Positions 52,371 through 60,853 of a stretch of 64,000 nt of DNA are shown here, piece after piece. This stretch comes from Amycolatopsis suaedae (GTDB lineage Bacteria; Actinomycetota; Actinomycetes; Mycobacteriales; Pseudonocardiaceae): NCBI RefSeq assembly GCF_004214935.1, contig NZ_SFCC01000002.1, positions 372,001-436,000 on the forward strand. Direction: 5' to 3'. Each line of letters opens with the position of its first letter. Within the stretch, counting starts at the first letter, position 1. Below the pieces are notes generated by a model. It searched no databases and had not been told where the DNA came from. It saw only the letters and a list, made by a program, of their open reading frames with translations. The translations under genes and the position numbers were made by a program.

Positions 52371-52437
52371 TGCTGCCTTACGGGTGTGGCTGGTGGGGCT
52401 GCCGTGGCGTGTGATGCCAGTGGGGCACCTGGGATCG

Positions 52438-52681
52438 CGTGAAGGCCGAGTTCCTGTCGCCAGACGTGATGAAGGTGGCCTTCACGAACCCATCACGCGG
52501 GCGCACCTGTCACACCGGCACCAGCCAGCCACCACGAACGAGACAACGCCCCCCGCACCTCGTCGCCAGCAACGGCACCGTACTTGCGCGAGACGCAACC
52601 ACAGCGCCCTTGCCGACGGCCCCCAGGCCGTCGCTGCCCACGACTTTGCCGGGCAGACGTGGTGAAGGTGGCCTTCACGTG
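52438..52681 (+). mobile_element. Dispersed hairpin-bounded repeat, copy D
   Basis: A 244-bp non-coding element. The right end hairpin is tgaaggtggccttca (52663-52677). A second identical hairpin is at 52470-52484 and a degenerate left end at 52438. Its core 52486-52650 aligns along its length with the reverse complement of copy B, including the caccacgaacgagacaac and gccgtcgctgcccacgac blocks. It follows the XRE gene terminator, and no gene is visible between 52371 and 52894. Confidence 0.75.
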
Positions 52682-52894
52682 CCTCGACGCCTAGGTGAGC
52701 GGGCCCCCGACCTTCGTACTCACCCGCGTTACAGGTTTTCTTGACGTTCACTCAGACGAGCTACAAATGCGGCCCGTAACCGAAAAACGTAGCCCTCGGT
52801 AATCGTCGCTGGTGATCACCTTGCGTCCGTTGACTCCATTGGGACGAGAAGGTCAACATGGCGCTTACTCTGGGGAAAGTTCGGAAATTCTTCC

Positions 52895-52959
52895 CTGCAC
52901 GTGCATTCTCACGACCGTCTTCGCGTGCTAACGTTGAGCACACGCGAATGCACGTGCAG
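52895..52959. promoter_or_regulatory. Nested inverted repeat upstream of the DUF397 gene
   Basis: The outer arms 52895-52908 and 52946-52959 are a perfect 14-bp inverted repeat, and each contains the palindrome tgcacgtgca. An inner pair, 52921-52927 with 52941-52947, is nested inside. The structure ends 42 bp before ATG 53002. It is a good candidate binding site for the XRE regulator upstream. Confidence 0.6.
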
Positions 52960-53001
52960 ATGCATCCCCCAGGTTCAAAGTCGGGAAGGGTGGGGATCAC
53001 C

Positions 53002-53238
53002 ATGGAGCAGATCTCGAACGGTATGTCGGCAGACCTGCTGACTGACGTCCAGTGGCGCAAGAGCCGGTACAGCGGGGCGGTGGGCAACTGTGTCGAAGTA
53101 GCCCAGCTTCCGACCGGTGAGATCGCGATGCGTAACTCCAGGTTCCCCTCCGGGCCGGCGCTCGTCTACACGCGTGAGGAGATTGCCGCGTTCCTCGCGG
53201 GAGCCAAGGACGGAGAGTTCGACAATGTTCTCCACTGA
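53002..53238 (+). CDS. DUF397 family small protein
   Basis: A 78-residue partner protein of XRE/DUF5753 regulators. The signature is WRKSRYSGAVGNCVEVAQLPTGEIAMRNSRFPSGPALVYTREEIAAFLAG, a full DUF397 domain. In known WhiJ-like pairs the DUF397 protein modulates the regulator's activity; the exact mode here is unknown. A GGGAAGGG site lies upstream of ATG 53002. It overlaps the following gene by 14 bp. Confidence 0.92.
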   Translation: MEQISNGMSADLLTDVQWRKSRYSGAVGNCVEVAQLPTGEIAMRNSRFPSGPALVYTREEIAAFLAGAKDGEFDNVLH

Positions 53239-53611
53239 GGCCGCTCCGGCCCCAGCGCTCAACGAGACGGAAGACGCCCTGCGTCGCCTGATCGACCGTG
53301 GCTACCAGTTCGTCCACCCGCGCAACGCGGAGGGCGACATCGTGGCCGTCGTCGGGATCAGGGCCCACAACGGTGTGATCGACATGGTCCGCCTGCACGC
53401 GGAGGACGACGTCCTCGCCACGCGGATGCCGGGTGACGAGAAGGACATCATGGCCCCGGTCAACACCCTGTGGCAGGTGCATGGCGCGGTGCGGCAGGTG
53501 ATCGACGAGTTGCTGGGCCTGCCGGACGTCCAGGAGACCGCCGGCGAGGGCAACGGCTGCTGGGTACCCGGCCGCCCCGGCGTGTCGAAGTGGCTTCCGG
53601 CCTCGGCCTGA
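53225..53611 (+). CDS. Conserved hypothetical protein linked to DUF397
   Basis: A 128-residue soluble protein that I do not recognise. It starts ALNETEDALRRLIDRGYQFVHPRNAEGDIVAVVGIRAHNGVIDMVRLHAEDDVLATRMPG, an alpha-beta pattern, and ends with a Trp-rich tail. It has no catalytic motif or export signal. It overlaps the DUF397 gene by 14 bp and its product is probably made together with it. A strong terminator follows 20 bp after its stop. The role is unknown but probably regulatory by association. Confidence 0.65.
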   Translation: MFSTEAAPAPALNETEDALRRLIDRGYQFVHPRNAEGDIVAVVGIRAHNGVIDMVRLHAEDDVLATRMPGDEKDIMAPVNTLWQVHGAVRQVIDELLGLPDVQETAGEGNGCWVPGRPGVSKWLPASA

Positions 53612-53630
53612 AAAGCCTGAAGCAGGGGGG

Positions 53631-53676
53631 CAGGCCCCGCGTGGGAAGTGGTCAGAGCCACCCCGTGCGGGGCCTG
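53631..53676 (+). terminator. Terminator after the DUF397 operon
   Basis: caggccccgc (53631-53640) pairs with gcggggcctg (53667-53676), and gtgg/ccac extends the stem inward. A short T-rich run follows (tttc). It also isolates the purF promoter. Confidence 0.75.
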
Positions 53677-53694
53677 TTTCCTGTTCACGGCGTC

Positions 53695-53700
53695 TACACT
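53695..53700 (+). promoter_or_regulatory. -10 hexamer of purFM
   Basis: TACACT lies 36 nt before the purF GTG 53737, with a weak -35-like TTCACG near 53684. This message would have a short leader. Confidence 0.4.
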
Positions 53701-53736
53701 AGACACGCCTGATCCCTCTCCCCTGGGAGCTCCCCG

Positions 53737-55263
53737 GTGCTATCCGACCAGTCGACCACTGGCCACGAACCCGATCCAGAACCCCGTGAGGAATGTGGCG
53801 TCTTCGGCGTCTGGGCGCCCGGCGAGGAGGTCGCCAAGCTGGCCTACTACGGGCTGTACGCGTTGCAGCACCGTGGGCAGGAAGCGGCGGGCATCTCGGT
53901 CTCCGACGGCAGCCAGATCGTCGTGTTCAAGGACCTCGGCCTGGTCAGCCAGGTGTTCGACGAGCAGGTGCTGTCCTCACTGCAGGGCCACATCGCCGTC
54001 GGGCACTGCCGGTATTCCACCACCGGCTCGACCATCTGGGAGAACGCCCAGCCGATCTTCCGCACCACCGCGACCGGCAGCGGCCTGTCGTTCGCGCACA
54101 ACGGCAACCTGGTCAACACCGCGGAGCTGCGGGAACGCACCACCGCGGCCGGGCTGAAGCCGCACGCCGGGCTGACCGGTTCGTCCAGCGACTCCGACCT
54201 GATGTGCGGCCTGCTCGCCGCGGCCGCTGCCGACAAGGGCATCGAGGCCGCCGCCCTGGAGCTGCTGCCGACGCTGCGGGGCGCGTTCTGCCTCACCTTC
54301 GCCGACGAGTCGACGCTGTACGCCGCCCGCGACCCGCACGGCGTCCGCCCGCTGGTGCTGGGCAGGCTGGAGCGGGGCTGGGTGGTCGCCAGCGAGACCG
54401 CCGCGCTGGACATCGTCGGCGCGTCGTTCGTGCGCGAGGTCGAGCCCGGCGAGCTGCTGGCCATCGACGCCGAGGGGCTGCGGTCCTCGCGGTTCGCCAC
54501 GCCCGAGCCCAAGGGCTGCATCTTCGAGTACGTCTACCTCGCCCGGCCGGACACGACGATCGCCGGCCGCAGCGTGCACGCCACCCGGGTGGAGATCGGC
54601 CGCAGGCTGGCGAAGGAGTTCCCGGCCGACGCCGACCTGGTCATCCCGGTCCCGGAGTCCGGCACGCCCGCCGCCATCGGCTACGCGCAGGAGTCCGGCC
54701 TGCCCTACGGCCAGGGCCTGGTCAAGAACGGCTACGTCGGCCGGACGTTCATCCAGCCGTCGCAGACCATCCGCCAGCTCGGCATCCGGCTGAAGCTGAA
54801 CCCGCTGCGCGACGTCATCCGCGGCAAGCGGCTGGTGGTGGTCGACGACTCGATCGTGCGTGGCAACACCCAGCGGGCGCTGATCCGGATGCTGCGCGAG
54901 GCGGGTGCGCTGGAGGTGCACGTCCGGATCGCGTCGCCGCCGGTGCGGTGGCCGTGTTTCTACGGCATCGACTTCGCCTCGCGGGCCGAACTGATCGCCA
55001 ACGGGGTCGACGCCGACGGCGTCCGCCGCTCGATCGGGGCCGACACCCTCGGCTACGTGTCGCTGGACGGCCTGGTCGCCGCCTCCGAGCAGCCGAAGAC
55101 CCGCCTGTGCACCGCGTGCTTCAGCGGCGAGTACCCCATCCCGCTGCCGGACGACGCCCTGATCGGCAAGCACCTCCTCGAAGGACTCGACGCCGCCGAC
55201 GGCCCCGCGCTGCCTGTCAGCCCAGCCGGGTACGGTGCCGAGGACGCCGTCCGGCGTCCCTAG
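53737..55263 (+). CDS. purF: Amidophosphoribosyltransferase
   Basis: First committed step of purine synthesis: PRPP plus glutamine to phosphoribosylamine. The 508-residue protein has a 19-residue propeptide before nucleophile Cys20 in REECGVFGVWAP. The glutaminase domain contains HRGQEAAGI and GHCRYSTTGST. The PRPP loop of the transferase domain is LVVVDDSIVRGNT. Late cysteines (CTACFSGEYP) fit the iron-sulfur type of PurF. The next gene, purM, starts 28 bp after it. Confidence 0.96.
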   Translation: MLSDQSTTGHEPDPEPREECGVFGVWAPGEEVAKLAYYGLYALQHRGQEAAGISVSDGSQIVVFKDLGLVSQVFDEQVLSSLQGHIAVGHCRYSTTGSTIWENAQPIFRTTATGSGLSFAHNGNLVNTAELRERTTAAGLKPHAGLTGSSSDSDLMCGLLAAAAADKGIEAAALELLPTLRGAFCLTFADESTLYAARDPHGVRPLVLGRLERGWVVASETAALDIVGASFVREVEPGELLAIDAEGLRSSRFATPEPKGCIFEYVYLARPDTTIAGRSVHATRVEIGRRLAKEFPADADLVIPVPESGTPAAIGYAQESGLPYGQGLVKNGYVGRTFIQPSQTIRQLGIRLKLNPLRDVIRGKRLVVVDDSIVRGNTQRALIRMLREAGALEVHVRIASPPVRWPCFYGIDFASRAELIANGVDADGVRRSIGADTLGYVSLDGLVAASEQPKTRLCTACFSGEYPIPLPDDALIGKHLLEGLDAADGPALPVSPAGYGAEDAVRRP

Positions 55264-55291
55264 CCTTGAGTTCCAGGATGGAGTCCGCTTC

Positions 55292-56362
55292 GTGAGCGAG
55301 TCCACGGGCGCTACGTATGCCGCAGCCGGTGTCAGCATCGCCGCAGGTGACGAGGCCGTCGAGCTGCTCAAGCCACACGCCGAGAAGGCCACCCGGCCCG
55401 AAGTGCTCGGGGGTGTCGGCGGGTTCGCCGGACTGTTCTCGCTGAAGCTCGACCGCTGGACCGAGCCGGTGCTGGCGTCGTCGACCGACGGCGTGGGCAC
55501 GAAGATCGCCGTGGCCCAGGCGCTGGACAAGCACGACACGGTCGGCATCGACCTGGTCGCGATGATCGTCGACGACCTGGTGGTCACCGGCGCCGAGCCG
55601 TTGTTCGTGCAGGACTACATCGCCGTCGGCAAGGTGCAGCCACGCAAGATCGAGGCGCTGGTCAGTGGCATCGCCGAGGGCTGTGTGCAGGCAGGCTGCG
55701 CGTTGCTGGGCGGGGAGACCGCCGAGCACCCCGGTCTGATGGGTGAGCACGACTACGACCTGTCCGGCACCGGCGTCGGCGTCGTCGAGGCGTCGGCCGT
55801 GCTGGGGCCGGAGCGGGTCCGGCCGGGCGACGTGGTGATCGCCATGGGCTCGTCGGGGCTGCACTCGAACGGGTTCTCCCTGGCCAGGCACGTGCTGCTG
55901 GAGATCGCCAAGATGCCGCTGGACGGGCAGGTCGAGGAGTTCGGCCGCACGCTCGGCGAGGAGCTGCTGGAGCCGACCCGCATCTACGCGAAGGACTGCC
56001 TCGCGCTGATCGCCGAGGCCGAGGTCCGCACGTTCGCCCACATCACCGGTGGTGGCCTGGAGGCGAACCTGGCCCGGGTCATGCCGCGGGGCCTCGTCGC
56101 CCACCTCGACCGGGGCAGCTGGAACCCGGCGCCGGTGTTCGCCATGCTCGCGCAGCGCGGCAGGGTGGAGCGGGCCGAGATGGAGAAGACGTTCAACATG
56201 GGCGTCGGCATGGTCGCGGTCGTCTCACCGGAGGACGTCGACCGCACGCTGGCCGTGCTGACCGCGCGGCACGTGCCCGCCTGGGTCCTCGGCGACGTCC
56301 GCCCGGCCGAGGACCCGGACGGCCCCCGCACCGTGCTGTCGGGTAACCACCAGCGTTTCTAG
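55292..56362 (+). CDS. purM: Phosphoribosylformylglycinamidine cyclo-ligase (AIR synthetase)
   Basis: ATP-dependent ring closure of FGAM to AIR; 356 residues. It has TYAAAGVSIAAGDEAVELL, ASSTDGVGTKIAVAQ, the TGAEPLFVQDYIAVGK strand, GCALLGGETAEHPGL and ITGGGLEANLARV, all PurM motifs. GTG 55292 gives the family N-terminus. It is co-transcribed with purF, and its stop overlaps the start of the arfB gene by 1 bp, so peptide-release rescue is tied to purine expression here. Confidence 0.96.
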   Translation: MSESTGATYAAAGVSIAAGDEAVELLKPHAEKATRPEVLGGVGGFAGLFSLKLDRWTEPVLASSTDGVGTKIAVAQALDKHDTVGIDLVAMIVDDLVVTGAEPLFVQDYIAVGKVQPRKIEALVSGIAEGCVQAGCALLGGETAEHPGLMGEHDYDLSGTGVGVVEASAVLGPERVRPGDVVIAMGSSGLHSNGFSLARHVLLEIAKMPLDGQVEEFGRTLGEELLEPTRIYAKDCLALIAEAEVRTFAHITGGGLEANLARVMPRGLVAHLDRGSWNPAPVFAMLAQRGRVERAEMEKTFNMGVGMVAVVSPEDVDRTLAVLTARHVPAWVLGDVRPAEDPDGPRTVLSGNHQRF

Positions 56363-56778
56363 TGCGAGTCACCCGCCGGCTGGAGATCCCGGAGCGGGAG
56401 CTGACCGAGCGGTTCTCCCGGTCGTCCGGTCCTGGTGGACAGGGCGTCAACACGACGGACTCGCGGGTCGAGCTGTCGTTCGACGTCGCCCGGTCTCCCT
56501 CGGTGCCGGACGACCTGCGCTCCCGGCTGCTGGCCCGGCTCGCCGGCAGGCTCGTCGACGGCGTGCTGACCATCGCCGCGAGCGAGCACCGGGCACAGCT
56601 GGCGAACCGGGAGGCCGCCCGTGCCCGGATGGCCGCCCTGTTGCGGGAGGCCGCGGCCCCGCCACCACCCAAGCGGCGTCCGACCAAGCCCACCCGGGGT
56701 TCGAAGGAACGCAGGCTCGCCGCGAAGAAGCGCCGGGGCGACGTCAAACGCGACCGCCGGCGGCGGGATGACGACTGA
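56362..56778 (+). CDS. arfB: Peptidyl-tRNA hydrolase ArfB-like ribosome rescue factor
   Basis: A 138-residue release-factor-like protein. It has domain 3 only, with the catalytic GGQ at 25-27 (SSGPGGQGVN). A basic C-terminal tail (KRRPTKPTRGSKERRLAAKKRRGDVKRDRR) follows, which enters the mRNA channel in ArfB. It frees stalled ribosomes by hydrolysing peptidyl-tRNA. GTG 56362 overlaps the purM stop by one base. Its 3' end overlaps by 35 bp the convergent vanZ-like gene. Confidence 0.9.
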   Translation: MRVTRRLEIPERELTERFSRSSGPGGQGVNTTDSRVELSFDVARSPSVPDDLRSRLLARLAGRLVDGVLTIAASEHRAQLANREAARARMAALLREAAAPPPPKRRPTKPTRGSKERRLAAKKRRGDVKRDRRRRDDD

Positions 56779-57343
56779 CGTACAGGTCCGGTGGCAGCCG
56801 GGGCAGCGGGATGGGCACGGTGACGGGAGCCGGATCCACTCGCGGCGGCCGCGGCCAGAACGCGCGCGACGCCAGCGCGCCGACCGCGGCGCCGAGCGTG
56901 TTCAGCAGCACGTCGTCGGTCGACGTCACGCGGCCGGCGTGCAGCAGGAACTGCACGGATTCCACGGCTACCGAGCAGCAGAACGCCAGCGCGGTCATCC
57001 GCGTCGCCGAGCGCAGCAGGCGAATCCGCAGTGGCAGCAACACGCCGAGCGGTACGAGCATCAGCAGGTTGCCGAACACCTGCCAGCTGAATCCGCCGCC
57101 TGCCAGGGCGATCTCGATGTCGGTGCCCGGCCGCAGGTGCAGCTTGGTGCTGTGTGAAGTCCGCACCGGCATGAACACCAGCACCAGGATGAGCCCGCTC
57201 ACCAGGACGATCATGGTGTCGGCGCCGGCCGTCAGCACCGAGCCCCGCCGCCGGGCGAGTAACCACCACGCGGCGGCGGCGAACGGCAGCGCGACCGCGG
57301 TTACCGGGATCAGCAAAGAAAAATCTCGCAGCAGTGCACCCAC
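56744..57343 (-). CDS. VanZ family membrane protein
   Basis: A 199-residue membrane protein with about five helices. The VanZ core is WQVFGNLLMLVPLGVLLPLRIR, with conserved aromatic and SVAVESVQFLLHAGRVTSTDDVLLNTLGAAVG. VanZ-like proteins can lower teicoplanin binding, but most chromosomal copies have no known role. No van regulatory or ligase genes accompany it, so a resistance claim would be unfounded. GTG 57343 is the start. It is 120 bp downstream of the response-regulator gene. Confidence 0.85.
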   Translation of the reverse strand: MGALLRDFSLLIPVTAVALPFAAAAWWLLARRRGSVLTAGADTMIVLVSGLILVLVFMPVRTSHSTKLHLRPGTDIEIALAGGGFSWQVFGNLLMLVPLGVLLPLRIRLLRSATRMTALAFCCSVAVESVQFLLHAGRVTSTDDVLLNTLGAAVGALASRAFWPRPPRVDPAPVTVPIPLPRLPPDLYVSRHPAAGGRV

Positions 57344-57368
57344 GCGTCCCCCTTCCCGAACGCGATCC

Positions 57369-57435
57369 CAAGATCACCTTTGCACCGTGTCCGATTCTCG
57401 GCACGCCGAACGACCCGCTCGAACAGGTGATCTTG
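57369..57435. promoter_or_regulatory. 11-bp inverted repeat between CitB-type regulator and VanZ genes
   Basis: caagatcacct (57369-57379) and aggtgatcttg (57425-57435) are perfect complements with a 45-nt gap. Both half sites contain GATCACC. It may be an operator of the vanZ-like gene or a terminator for the response regulator. Confidence 0.45.
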
Positions 57436-57463
57436 AAGGGTGCTGCGGGTCGAAGCCGGAAGT

Positions 57464-58138
57464 TCAACTACGCCAGTGATATTGGCGTTCCGGCCGCCCT
57501 GTGCTGCCGTATCGCAGGCGGACGTCGGCACGTCCGGTTTCGGCGAAGTGTTCGAGGTAGCGGCGTGCGCTGGGCCGGGAAAGTGCGGTCACCTGGGCAC
57601 ATTCGCTCGCGGATAACCCGTCCGGGTGATCACGCAGGGCCTGCTCGACGAGTTCGGCCGTCGGTTGCGCGAGTCCCTTCGGCAGGGTGCTCGCGGTACG
57701 TGGCCGCGCGCCGAACACGTCGTCGACGTCCTCCTGCCCTGCTGACGCCAGCCGGCGCAGTTTTTCCTGCAGGGTGGCGAAATGCAGGAGCTGGTCACGC
57801 AGTGCCGCGTAGGAGAACGGCTTGATCAGGTAGTGCAGCACCCCGCCACGCATGGCGCCCCGGACGGTCTCGACGTCCTTCGCCGCGGTGATCACGATGA
57901 CGTCGGTATCCACAGTGGACGGATCGGAGCGCAGCTCACGCAGGACGGAAAGGCCGTCCTGGTCGGGCAGGTAGATGTCCAGCAGCACCAGGTCCGGCCG
58001 TAGATCGCGGACCGCACGCACCGCGTCGGCACCGGTGTGGGCGACCCCGACGACGCTGAACCCGTCGGTCCGCTCGACGTATCCACTGTGGACCTTGGCG
58101 ACCATGAAGTCGTCGTCCACCACCAGCACACGAATCAT
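57464..58138 (-). CDS. Response regulator, CitB/DctR type
   Basis: A 224-residue regulator paired with the kinase upstream. The receiver domain has D8-D10, phosphorylated D54 in LVLLDIYLPD and K106 in YLIKPFSY. The output is a C-terminal helix-turn-helix (GLSASECAQVTALSRPSARRYLEHFAETGRADV), as in CitB-like regulators of di- and tricarboxylate transport. Its ATG overlaps the kinase stop (ATGA). The tctCBA genes are divergent, so their promoter is its most likely target. Bases 57910 and 58083 carry two of the recurrent palindromes. Confidence 0.9.
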   Translation of the reverse strand: MIRVLVVDDDFMVAKVHSGYVERTDGFSVVGVAHTGADAVRAVRDLRPDLVLLDIYLPDQDGLSVLRELRSDPSTVDTDVIVITAAKDVETVRGAMRGGVLHYLIKPFSYAALRDQLLHFATLQEKLRRLASAGQEDVDDVFGARPRTASTLPKGLAQPTAELVEQALRDHPDGLSASECAQVTALSRPSARRYLEHFAETGRADVRLRYGSTGRPERQYHWRS

Positions 58139-59718
58139 CGGGCCACCACCTCCGCCGACAACGGCAGCACGGCGGTGAACACCGCACCCAGCGCGTTGTG
58201 CACTTCGACCGAACCGCCCCGCCTGCGGCAGATCTGCCTGGTCAGCGCCAGGCCGAGGCCGCGCTGGCCGCCGTGTTCGGCCGCTTTCGTGGTGAACCCG
58301 TGTGCGAACACCTCGGTGGCGATCTCCGGCGCCACGCCCGGCCCGGAGTCCCGCACCACGACGCTGACCTGCGTCGTGTCCTGCTGGATCTCCACCTCGA
58401 CCCAGTCGCCGGAGGTCGTCGACCCGTGCAGCGCGTCCAGCGCGTTGTCCACCAGGTTGCCCACCACGGTCACCAGGTCGGCGGACAGCCGCTCGTCGAC
58501 CGGTTCGAGACGGCTGGTGTCGGCCAGCCGCAGGCCGACGCCCTGCTCGGCGGCGAGGCTGGCCTTGGCGATCAGCAGCGCGGCGACGGCGGTGTCGGCG
58601 ATCCGGTCGGTCACCTGGTCGTGCCATTCGTCCTGGGTGCGGTTGACCAGGTCGACGTAGTTGCGGACCTCGTCGTACTCACCCAGCTCGATCAGGCCGG
58701 CGATGGTGTGCAGCCGGTTGGTGAACTCGTGTGCCTGCGCCCGCAGGGTGTCGGTCGCCCGCGAGCTGGCGGCCAGTTCCTCCCGCAACGCGGCCAGCTC
58801 GGTGCGGTCACGCAGCGTCGCCACCGCACCGAGCTGGCGGCCGTCCCAGGAGATCGGCAGCCGGTTGATCGCCAGCACCCGGCCGGCCCGGAGCACGATC
58901 TGGTCCATGCCGCTGGACCGTCCGGTGAGGACGTCCCGCAGCCGCTCGTTGATCTCCAGCTCGTCCACCTCGACGCCGACGCAGTCCTCCGGCAGTGCCA
59001 GCAGCTCTCTGGCCTGGTCGTTGACCAGGGTGACCCGGTGCTGCTGGTCCATCGCCAGCACGCCCTCCTTGATGCCGTGCAGCAGTGCCTCCCGGTGCTC
59101 GACCAGGCCGCTGATCTGCCTCGGCTCCATCCCCAGCGTCTGCCGCTTGACCCGCCAGGCCAGCAGCAGTGATCCGGCCAGGCCCAGCACGGTGGCGATG
59201 CCCAGCAACGCCAAGGCGTTGCCGGGTGAATCGGCGATTCCCTCGAAGAAGCCCGGCGTGGCCTTGCCTGCCGAGACGATGCCCAGCAGGCGGCCGAACC
59301 GGTCGGTCACCGGGACCTGCGCCACCAGGGATCCGTCCAGCTCGCCGACCCAGGCGCGGCCGGTGAGCACCCGCTCGTCACCCAGCCGTAGCTGGGTGCG
59401 GATCTCGGTCGGGTTCGGCGAGGTCAGCACCCGGCGGCTGGGGTCGGCGATGACGACGAAGTCGGCGCCGGACAGGCTGCGCGCGCCCTCGGCGAACACC
59501 GGCAGCGGGTCCCGGCGGATGGGGTCCTCCAGGCTCACCCGGACGCCGTCGGTCGCCGCGACGTTCTCCGCCACCGACAGCATGCGCCTGCCCTCGGTGT
59601 CGGTGAACACCTCGTCGGACTGCACGACGGAGAAACCGGCGACGCAGGCGAGCAGGGCGAACACGATCACCAGCTGCCAGCCCAGCAGCCGGCGCGCGAG
59701 CGATCCCTTGACACCCAT
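58135..59718 (-). CDS. Sensor histidine kinase, CitA/DcuS type
   Basis: A 527-residue membrane kinase. Helix 1 (about 12-31) and helix 2 (about 171-190) bracket a periplasmic-side PAS sensor (to about 165), which binds carboxylates in CitA and DcuS. A cytosolic PAS (LLHGIKEGVLAMDQQHRVTLVN) is followed by the H-box RAQAHEFTNRLHTIAGL and the ATPase N-box NLVDNALDAL and G-boxes DSGPGV and RGLGLAL. It would sense citrate or a related acid outside and phosphorylate the regulator. It is divergent from tctC, whose product binds the same class of ligand. Confidence 0.9.
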   Translation of the reverse strand: MGVKGSLARRLLGWQLVIVFALLACVAGFSVVQSDEVFTDTEGRRMLSVAENVAATDGVRVSLEDPIRRDPLPVFAEGARSLSGADFVVIADPSRRVLTSPNPTEIRTQLRLGDERVLTGRAWVGELDGSLVAQVPVTDRFGRLLGIVSAGKATPGFFEGIADSPGNALALLGIATVLGLAGSLLLAWRVKRQTLGMEPRQISGLVEHREALLHGIKEGVLAMDQQHRVTLVNDQARELLALPEDCVGVEVDELEINERLRDVLTGRSSGMDQIVLRAGRVLAINRLPISWDGRQLGAVATLRDRTELAALREELAASSRATDTLRAQAHEFTNRLHTIAGLIELGEYDEVRNYVDLVNRTQDEWHDQVTDRIADTAVAALLIAKASLAAEQGVGLRLADTSRLEPVDERLSADLVTVVGNLVDNALDALHGSTTSGDWVEVEIQQDTTQVSVVVRDSGPGVAPEIATEVFAHGFTTKAAEHGGQRGLGLALTRQICRRRGGSVEVHNALGAVFTAVLPLSAEVVAR

Positions 59719-59866
59719 GCGGGTCACTATCGCACTTTCCCGCGTTTTCGCACGTGACCGTAATGAGCACAAGTACCGATACGCCCGCAAGCGAGACAGC
59801 CGGGCGAGGCGGAGGCACCATGTCTGCTCGACCGGGTCTGTATCGCGGGTCACAACGAGGTGAGCA

Positions 59867-60853
59867 ATGAAGAACCCCAAAGCCTGGCTGGCGGTGCTCG
59901 GCGCCGCGCTGCTGGTGCTGCTGGTACCGCCGCTGGTGTCCACCGGCAGCGACGAGTCCGGCACGCAGATCCGGAACTTCCGGGTCATGGTGCCCAACGC
60001 GCCGGGCGGCGGCTACGACGTGACCGCTCGCAACGCCGTCAAGGCCATCGAGGACGCCGGGCTGAACGGCACCACCGAGGTGTTCAACCTGCCCGGTGCG
60101 GGCGGAACGGTCGGGCTCGGCAGGCTGGTCGGTGAGCGTGGCAACGGCAAGCTGGCCATGTCGATGGGCCTTGGCGTCGTCGGCGCGGTCTATACGAACA
60201 AGGCGCCGTTCTCGCTGACCGAGACGACGCCGATCGCCAAGCTGACCGAGGAGTCGGACATCGTGGTGGTCGGCAAGGACTCGCCGTACCGCACGATTGG
60301 CCAGCTCATCGAGGCGTGGAAGGCCAACCCGGCGGGCGTGCAGGTCGGCGGCGGCTCGCAGCCGGGCGGCCCGGACCACCTGGCGCCGATGCTGATGGCC
60401 AAGGCCGTCGGGCTGGCGCCGAAGTCGGTCAACTACATCCCCTACGACGGCGGCGGCGAGCTGATGGGCTCGGTGCTGGGCGGCAAGGTCGGCTTCGGGG
60501 TGTCCGGCATCGGTGAGACGCGTGACCAGATCGCCGCCGGTGAGCTGCGTGCGCTCGCGGTGACCGGACCGCAACGGGTGCCGGGCATCGACGCGCCGAC
60601 GCTGCGTGAGTCCGGTGTGGACGTCGAGTTCACCAACTGGCGCGGAATCGTCGCGCCGCCGTCGCTCGGGCCCAACGACAGGCAGAAGCTGGTCTCGATG
60701 TTCAGCAGGCTGCAGGACACTCCGCAGTGGAAGGACGCCTTGCAGCGTAACGGCTGGACACCGGCGTTCCTGGCCGGCGACGACTTCGGCGCGTTCCTGA
60801 AGGCGGAGAACGAGCGGGTGGCGACGGTGCTGAAGGAGCTGGGGCTGGCATGA
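59867..60853 (+). CDS. tctC: Tripartite tricarboxylate transporter substrate-binding protein
   Basis: External receptor of the TTT transporter, 328 residues, with a signal anchor (about 5-27). The mature part has FRVMVPNAPGGGYDVTARNAV, then FNLPGAGGTVGLGRLV and the late LRALAVTGPQRVPGIDAPTLRE, all TctC landmarks. GAGGTGAGC before the ATG acts as ribosome site. The stop overlaps tctB as ATGA. It and the CitA-type sensor probably see the same carboxylate. Confidence 0.92.
   Translation: MKNPKAWLAVLGAALLVLLVPPLVSTGSDESGTQIRNFRVMVPNAPGGGYDVTARNAVKAIEDAGLNGTTEVFNLPGAGGTVGLGRLVGERGNGKLAMSMGLGVVGAVYTNKAPFSLTETTPIAKLTEESDIVVVGKDSPYRTIGQLIEAWKANPAGVQVGGGSQPGGPDHLAPMLMAKAVGLAPKSVNYIPYDGGGELMGSVLGGKVGFGVSGIGETRDQIAAGELRALAVTGPQRVPGIDAPTLRESGVDVEFTNWRGIVAPPSLGPNDRQKLVSMFSRLQDTPQWKDALQRNGWTPAFLAGDDFGAFLKAENERVATVLKELGLA

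Noticed and set aside
53737..56778. Biosynthetic gene cluster in this window
   Set aside because: The regions hold transporters, lone enzymes and primary metabolism. No polyketide, peptide, terpene or RiPP core enzymes are present.
56744..57343. Glycopeptide-resistance locus suggested by the VanZ-like gene
   Set aside because: No vanH, vanA/B-type ligase, vanX or VanRS genes accompany it. VanZ-family proteins are common in genomes without resistance.
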